This document shows, piece by piece, positions 59,878-64,000 of a stretch of DNA of 64,000 nt. The stretch is from Mycobacterium interjectum (lineage in GTDB: Bacteria; Actinomycetota; Actinomycetes; Mycobacteriales; Mycobacteriaceae), in contig LQPB01000066.1 of the NCBI GenBank assembly GCA_002102225.1, positions 39,927-103,926 of the forward strand. Direction: 5' to 3'. Both the position numbers and the translations under genes were made by a program. Below the pieces are notes generated by a model. The model was not told where the DNA came from. It did no database searches and worked only from the letters and a program-made list of their open reading frames with translations. The number at the start of each line of letters is the position of its first letter. Within the stretch, counting starts at the first letter, position 1.

Positions 59878-61158
59878 ATGAGATTTGTGCTGGCGTTCTA
59901 TGGAACTCGCGGCGACGTGGAGCCCGGCATCGCCGTCGGCCGCGAGTTGCGGCGCCGCGGGCACGAGGTGTGCGTGGCCGTCCCGCCCGACCTGGTCAGC
60001 TTCGCCGAATCGGTTGGGCTAGCGGCGACCGCCTACGGGCCGGACATGCAGGCGTGGCTGGAATCGACGCGCAACTTCTGGGCGCGATTCTTCCGCACCT
60101 TCTGGAATGTCCGGGAGGCGAAGAAGTTGCTGCGCGAAGCGCGGGAGCCCGGTACTCAGCGCTGGGCGGAGATGAGCACCGCGCTGACCGCGCTGGCCGA
60201 CGGGGCCGACCTCTTACTCACCGGCATGAGTTATCAGGAGCTCGCGATCAACGTCGCGGAGTACCGCGACATTCCATTGGCCACGCTGCTTTGGTTCCCG
60301 ATACGGGTTAACGGCCAACTCTTTCCGGGCCTGCCGGCTCCGTTGATCCGCTCGGCGATGGCGGCCTACGAGTGGTTGGTGTGGCGGGGCGTGAAGAAGG
60401 TCCAAGACGCACAGCGCCGGCAACTAGGCCTTCCGGAAGTGAAACGTCCCGCGCCACAACGCATCGCGGAACGAGGCGCCCTGGAAATCCAGGCCTACGA
60501 CGAGGTGTGCTTCCCCGGGCTGGCCGCCGAATGGGCGGAATGGAATGCGCGGAAGCCGCCCCAACGGCCCTTTGTCGGCACGCTGACGATGGAGTTGGCG
60601 ACGGGCGCCGATGACGACGTCGCTTCGTGGATCGCCGCTGGTACGCCGCCGATTTGCTTCGGGTTCGGCAGCATACCGGTCGAATCTCCGGTCGATACGC
60701 TGTCCATGATCAGCGCCGCGTGTGCGCAACTCGGCGAGCGCGCACTGGTCTGCGCCGGTTGGACCGATTTCGGCGACGCCGCCCACTCCGACCACGTCAA
60801 AGTGGTGGGCGCGGTGAATTACGCGGCGATCTTTCCCGCCTGCCGCGCCGTCGTCCACCACGGCGGCGCGGGCACCACGGCCGCAGGCCTGCGCGCCGGC
60901 GTTCCCACGTTGATCCTTTGGATGGCAGACGTTCAGCTGATCTGGGGAGTCGCGATCAAACGGCTGAAAGTGGGTACCGCGCGCCGCTTTTCGAACGCTA
61001 CCGAGAAATCGCTGGTCGCAGATCTGCGCCGGATCCTGGCCCCGCAATATGCCGCCCGAGCCCGCGAAATCGCTACGCGGATGGGCAGACCCGCCGAGAG
61101 CGTTGCGACTGCCGCTGATCTTGTGGAAAATTTCGCCCGCCTCGAGCGCGTTGGGTGA
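59878..61158 (+). CDS. GT-B glycosyltransferase of the GPL/Rv1524-Rv1526c type
   Basis: A 426-residue UDP-sugar glycosyltransferase (GT1/GT28-like). N-terminal acceptor domain: RFVLAFYGTRGDVEPGIAVG, then RELRRRGHEVCVAVPPDLV. C-terminal donor domain motif HHGGAGTTAAGLRAG at 327-341. The family includes the glycopeptidolipid glycosyltransferases (rtfA, gtf genes) and M. tuberculosis Rv1524/Rv1526c, which add deoxyhexoses to lipid cores. ATG at 59878 with AGGA upstream. It is divergent from the mmpS-mmpL-mmpL genes, suggesting that the glycosylated lipid it makes is the transporter cargo. Confidence 0.9.
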   Translation: MRFVLAFYGTRGDVEPGIAVGRELRRRGHEVCVAVPPDLVSFAESVGLAATAYGPDMQAWLESTRNFWARFFRTFWNVREAKKLLREAREPGTQRWAEMSTALTALADGADLLLTGMSYQELAINVAEYRDIPLATLLWFPIRVNGQLFPGLPAPLIRSAMAAYEWLVWRGVKKVQDAQRRQLGLPEVKRPAPQRIAERGALEIQAYDEVCFPGLAAEWAEWNARKPPQRPFVGTLTMELATGADDDVASWIAAGTPPICFGFGSIPVESPVDTLSMISAACAQLGERALVCAGWTDFGDAAHSDHVKVVGAVNYAAIFPACRAVVHHGGAGTTAAGLRAGVPTLILWMADVQLIWGVAIKRLKVGTARRFSNATEKSLVADLRRILAPQYAARAREIATRMGRPAESVATAADLVENFARLERVG

Positions 61159-61190
61159 TACACGCTCGGAACTGTCGATACCCCAACCGG

Positions 61191-62840
61191 TCAGGCGGGG
61201 AAATGCACCCGGTTGACGTGCTCGGCTACCCGCAGGGCGTTGGCCGCGACGGTCAAGCTGGGGTTCAGACCGGCGCTCGAGGGGAAGAACGAGGCGTCGA
61301 CGACGTAGAGGTTGTCGACTTCATGGGCCCGGTTTTGCGGGTCGAGGACGCTGGTTGTGGGATCGCTGCCAAAGCGGCACGTGCCGCAGACATGGCCCAG
61401 GGTTGAGTTGTTCGCACCGGTCCGCAATGTGAGCGTGCGGAATGGCTTCAACACCTCTTTTATCTGCCGGATAAACACCGCGCGGCGGTCGATCTCATTG
61501 GGGTGTAACCGATAGCGAAGCCGCAGCCGCTGGCGGCCGTCCAGGCTGGGCCGGTCGTAGGGCAGCACGCGGTTGTCCAGATACGGCAGGTCTTCCATCA
61601 TCGGGGCCAGCACCAGACCACCGTTGAAAAAGTGATCGTAGACCGGTCGCACCGCCGGGCTCATCATGCGCAGCACCTTGGACTGCCAACCGGGCTGGTT
61701 GGTGAACATGTCCATCGATGCCAGATTGGCCATCGCCCCGGCCGACTGTAACGTGCCGTATTTCTGGCCCTCCCAGAAATAGAAGTCGTTGAGCCCGATC
61801 TCCTTGTTTTCGGCCGTGATCTTGCAGCCGGGTTCCGTCCAGACCTCGACCCAATCCATCAGATGGCGCATCAGGTTTCGGCCCACGTGGTCCGAGCCGT
61901 TGGCCAGTCCGCGCGGCCAGTCACCGGAACGGGAGTTGAGGAGCAGTACCGGGGTGGCCAGCGCGCCGGCGGCCAGCACCACCACCCTGGCTTTGAGGGC
62001 CAGCATGTCGGAGTGCTGCTGGGCGATCACCTCGGTGACGTGGGTGCGATCGGCCTCCAGGCGCAGCACCCGGCATTCGGCCAGCAGCTGGGCGCCGTGC
62101 TCGGCCACGGCGGGTTGCACGCCGTTGCGGGCAGCGTCGTTCTTGCACGACCGCGGACACAGATGGGCCTGGCAGGTGGGGCACCCTTCCGTGTAGTCGC
62201 AGGCCATCGGCAGGTGGTAGGGGTGCAGTCCGCGCTTCGCCAGGTGGTTGACCAGCGGCTGGTTATCGCTCGAGAACGGCGGTGCCGGGGGCAGGCCGAC
62301 GGCGGCGGCTTCGGGGCGCAGGGGGTCGGGCGCGCCGCGCACCCCGAGTAGTTTTTCGGCCCGGGCGTACCAGGGGCTGAGCTGGTCGTAAGTGATGGGC
62401 CAGGCCTCGGGCACGGTGGACTCGCCGGGGTCGCGGAAGTTTTGCCGGGGGGTGAAGTCTTGGGCGAAGAACCGTTCGCAGACCATGCCGTACAGGGCCG
62501 ACGAGCCGCCGGTGCCGGCGCCGATATACGGCACGAACCGCTTGGGGAAGCGCCCGCTGATGTCTTCGACCTCGTCGGTGCTGCGTCCGGCGCGGGCCAA
62601 CGCGTCGTAATACGTCTTTGCGGAGCGGGCCGCCCGCGGTTCGGCCAACTCCGGCATGGCGGCGCGGATGGTGCCCGGTGTGCCGGGCAGGGTGGAGCGT
62701 CCCTTTTCGACGAACAGCACCCGGCGCCCGGAGCGGGCCAGTGAGTAGCCCAGCATGCCGCCGCCCATGCCGGTGCCCACGACGATCACGTCCCACAGCA
62801 CGCGTTCGGCCTCGCGCGCACTCAGTTCGCCGTCAGCCAA
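61191..62840 (-). CDS. GMC-family FAD oxidoreductase with a Cys-rich loop
   Basis: A 549-residue glucose-methanol-choline oxidoreductase. The FAD motif VIVVGTGMGGGMLGYSLARS is at about 19-38, with GAGTGGSSALYGMV and a C-terminal VVDASFFPSSAGLNPSLTV for substrate and flavin. Between residues 214 and 237 a cluster CDYTEGCPTCQAHLCPRSCK holds five cysteines, and CGTCRFG occurs near the C-terminus; these could bind a metal or iron-sulphur centre. It probably oxidises a primary or secondary alcohol of a lipid or sugar. It converges with the glycosyltransferase gene, 32 bases between stops. Confidence 0.9.
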   Translation of the reverse strand: MADGELSAREAERVLWDVIVVGTGMGGGMLGYSLARSGRRVLFVEKGRSTLPGTPGTIRAAMPELAEPRAARSAKTYYDALARAGRSTDEVEDISGRFPKRFVPYIGAGTGGSSALYGMVCERFFAQDFTPRQNFRDPGESTVPEAWPITYDQLSPWYARAEKLLGVRGAPDPLRPEAAAVGLPPAPPFSSDNQPLVNHLAKRGLHPYHLPMACDYTEGCPTCQAHLCPRSCKNDAARNGVQPAVAEHGAQLLAECRVLRLEADRTHVTEVIAQQHSDMLALKARVVVLAAGALATPVLLLNSRSGDWPRGLANGSDHVGRNLMRHLMDWVEVWTEPGCKITAENKEIGLNDFYFWEGQKYGTLQSAGAMANLASMDMFTNQPGWQSKVLRMMSPAVRPVYDHFFNGGLVLAPMMEDLPYLDNRVLPYDRPSLDGRQRLRLRYRLHPNEIDRRAVFIRQIKEVLKPFRTLTLRTGANNSTLGHVCGTCRFGSDPTTSVLDPQNRAHEVDNLYVVDASFFPSSAGLNPSLTVAANALRVAEHVNRVHFPA

Positions 62841-63096
62841 TCGAGCTCCTCAGCCGATGATGGGCCCAAAACGCGACCGGCCTGGGCGAATCGGGATCGT
62901 ACACAACTCTCAGAATTTCCAAGTTACCGACCTGTCGAGCAACTCGGCGCGGCGCCGGCCAGACCGACCACCCGTTTGCTGCAGCTTCTTTAGGCCTTTA
63001 AGTATCGGATTGAGATCTTAATTAGACGTGTGTACTGTAAACGAGTCGTGAAGCGCCACTTGTGACGAGGGTCGTTGCTGGTAATCGGAGCCACAT
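62841..63096 (+). promoter_or_regulatory. Divergent promoter region of the GMC and PE_PGRS genes
   Basis: A 256-base region. Its right half (62985-63060) is clearly A+T-rich (TTTAAGTATCGG, TCTTAATTAGACG, TACTGTAAAC) and suits a promoter reading toward the PE_PGRS gene; CGGAG at 63086-63090 is its ribosome site. No gene or RNA element was recognised. Confidence 0.4.
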
Positions 63097-64000
63097 ATGT
63101 CTCCTTATGTGATCGCAATGCCGGAGGTATTGTCCGCGGCGTCTTCTGAGCTGGCCGGTATCCGGGATGCGATCATGGCCGCCGCCGCGGGGGCGGCGCC
63201 TGCGACGACGGGGCTGGTGCCCGCGGCGCAGGACGAAATCTCACGGGCGGTCTCGAATCTGTTTGGCGCCTATGCGCAGGAGCATCAGGCGCTCAGCGCG
63301 CAGGCGGCGCTTTTTCATCAGCAATTCATCGATGCCGTTCACGGCGGCGCGGCGCAGTACGCGGCGACGGAAGCAGCCAATGCCAACCCGTTGCAGAGCG
63401 TGCTCGACCCGATTAATGGGGAAGTCCAGGCCCTTACCGGGCGTCCGCTGGTCGGCAACGGCGCCAACGGCGCGAACGCGACGGCCCCCGGGGGCGCGGG
63501 CCAGGCCGGCGGCAACGGCGGGTGGCTTATCGGCAACGGTGGCAACGGTGGCAACGGCGCTGACGGACCCAACGGCGGTGCCGGTGGGCGAGGCGGGTTT
63601 GCCGGCCTATGGGGCCAAGGTGGTAACGGCGGGTCCGGCGGGAACGCCACCGCCCCGGGCGGGAACGGCGGCGCCGGGGGCGCCGGCGGGGGCAATGGCC
63701 TGCTCGGTGGCGGCAGCGGCGGGCTTGGCGGAAATGGCGGCAACGGCATGTCCGCGACGCAGCCCGGCCAAAGCGGCGGGAACGGCGGTGACGGCGGAGC
63801 CGGCGGCACCAACAGGGCGATGTTCTCCTTCAATGGAGTCGCGGGCAACGGCGGCAGCGGCGGTAACGGCGGCAACGGTGTCGACGGCACCTCGAGCACC
63901 ACTCCCGGGGCGGCAGGGATGGCGGGTGGGGCTGGCGGCCACGCCGGGTACGGCGGGTCCGGTGGCGACAACGCGGCTCTGTTGGGGGGGAACAGCGGGG
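63097..64000 (+). CDS. PE_PGRS protein, 5' part (runs off the window)
   Basis: The first 301 codons of a PE_PGRS gene. The PE domain (about 1-98) starts MSPYVIAMPEVLSAASSELA and ends with the ESX signal YAATE. A linker with LTGRPLVGNGANG is the usual anchor to the PGRS part. From about residue 125 the protein is Gly-Gly-Asn/Ala repeats (GGNGG, GGAGG) typical of calcium-binding parallel beta-roll segments. These proteins are ESX-5 substrates displayed on the surface. Their presence argues against the M. avium complex as the source. Confidence 0.95.
   Translation, partial: MSPYVIAMPEVLSAASSELAGIRDAIMAAAAGAAPATTGLVPAAQDEISRAVSNLFGAYAQEHQALSAQAALFHQQFIDAVHGGAAQYAATEAANANPLQSVLDPINGEVQALTGRPLVGNGANGANATAPGGAGQAGGNGGWLIGNGGNGGNGADGPNGGAGGRGGFAGLWGQGGNGGSGGNATAPGGNGGAGGAGGGNGLLGGGSGGLGGNGGNGMSATQPGQSGGNGGDGGAGGTNRAMFSFNGVAGNGGSGGNGGNGVDGTSSTTPGAAGMAGGAGGHAGYGGSGGDNAALLGGNSG
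63520..64000 (+). repeat. PGRS repeats (GGCGGNAAC-type)
   Basis: Polymorphic GC-rich repeats of the 9-bp class GGCGGCAAC/GGTGGCAAC and variants run from about 63520 past the window edge. This repeat type recombines readily, so assembly errors and strain variation are likely here. Confidence 0.85.

Noticed and set aside
1..64000. tRNA or rRNA genes and insertion sequences
   Set aside because: None recognised by eye on either strand; the T-box pairs with tRNA but is not a tRNA gene.

Overview
The window is GC-rich DNA from a slow-growing Mycobacterium. The order of conserved genes follows the Mycobacterium tuberculosis interval Rv1527c (pks5) to Rv1568 (bioA): ileS, dinX, ansA, lspA, Rv1540, glbN, Rv1543, Rv1544, Rv1546, dnaE1, fadD11, plsB1, Rv1558, ilvA, treZ/treY/treX, Rv1565c, ripD, Rv1567c, bioA. 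M. tuberculosis names are assigned from remembered synteny and protein resemblance, not from a search. A PE protein and a PE_PGRS protein at the right end point to a slow grower outside the M. avium complex sensu stricto, which lacks PE_PGRS genes. The species cannot be named from this window.

Left (1-5.9 kb): the start of a Pks5/Mas-type polyketide synthase on the minus strand, a long empty intergenic stretch, then a carboxymuconolactone-decarboxylase-like gene and a nitronate monooxygenase overlapped by its TetR gene, with two palindromes in the promoter regions. Two RNA switches follow: an M-box (Mg2+) riboswitch before an Rv1535-like small protein, and an ileS T-box. A 15-bp-stem hairpin separates them.

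Centre-left (5.9-26.2 kb): translation, repair and replication genes (ileS, dinX, lspA, a pseudouridine synthase, dnaE1), the truncated haemoglobin glbN and two SDR enzymes. Compared with M. tuberculosis there are extra genes: a QQQGGG-repeat membrane protein between two related hairpins, a methyltransferase where lprI would be, and a tetR-mmpS-mmpL module with a double operator.

Centre (26.2-40 kb): small enzyme/regulator pairs, several with clear palindromic operators (MerR, TetR, MocR), intact fadD11-plsB1 for acyl activation and glycerolipid acylation, ilvA, a PAP2 phosphatase, a Mug-type DNA glycosylase and a lipid-type methyltransferase. The frd operon and mmpL6 found in this part of M. 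tuberculosis are absent.

Right (40-64 kb): the treX-treY-treZ trehalose operon, an acyltransferase, the RipD pseudo-hydrolase, then bioA. M. tuberculosis has bioF-bioD directly after bioA. Here there is at least 12 kb of accessory DNA: a YbjN-like gene, a PE gene, a tandem mmpS-mmpL-(mmpS remnant)-mmpL array, a divergent glycosyltransferase, a GMC oxidoreductase and a PE_PGRS gene. This array looks like a lipid or glycolipid modification and export island and is the best candidate for an undescribed system in the window.
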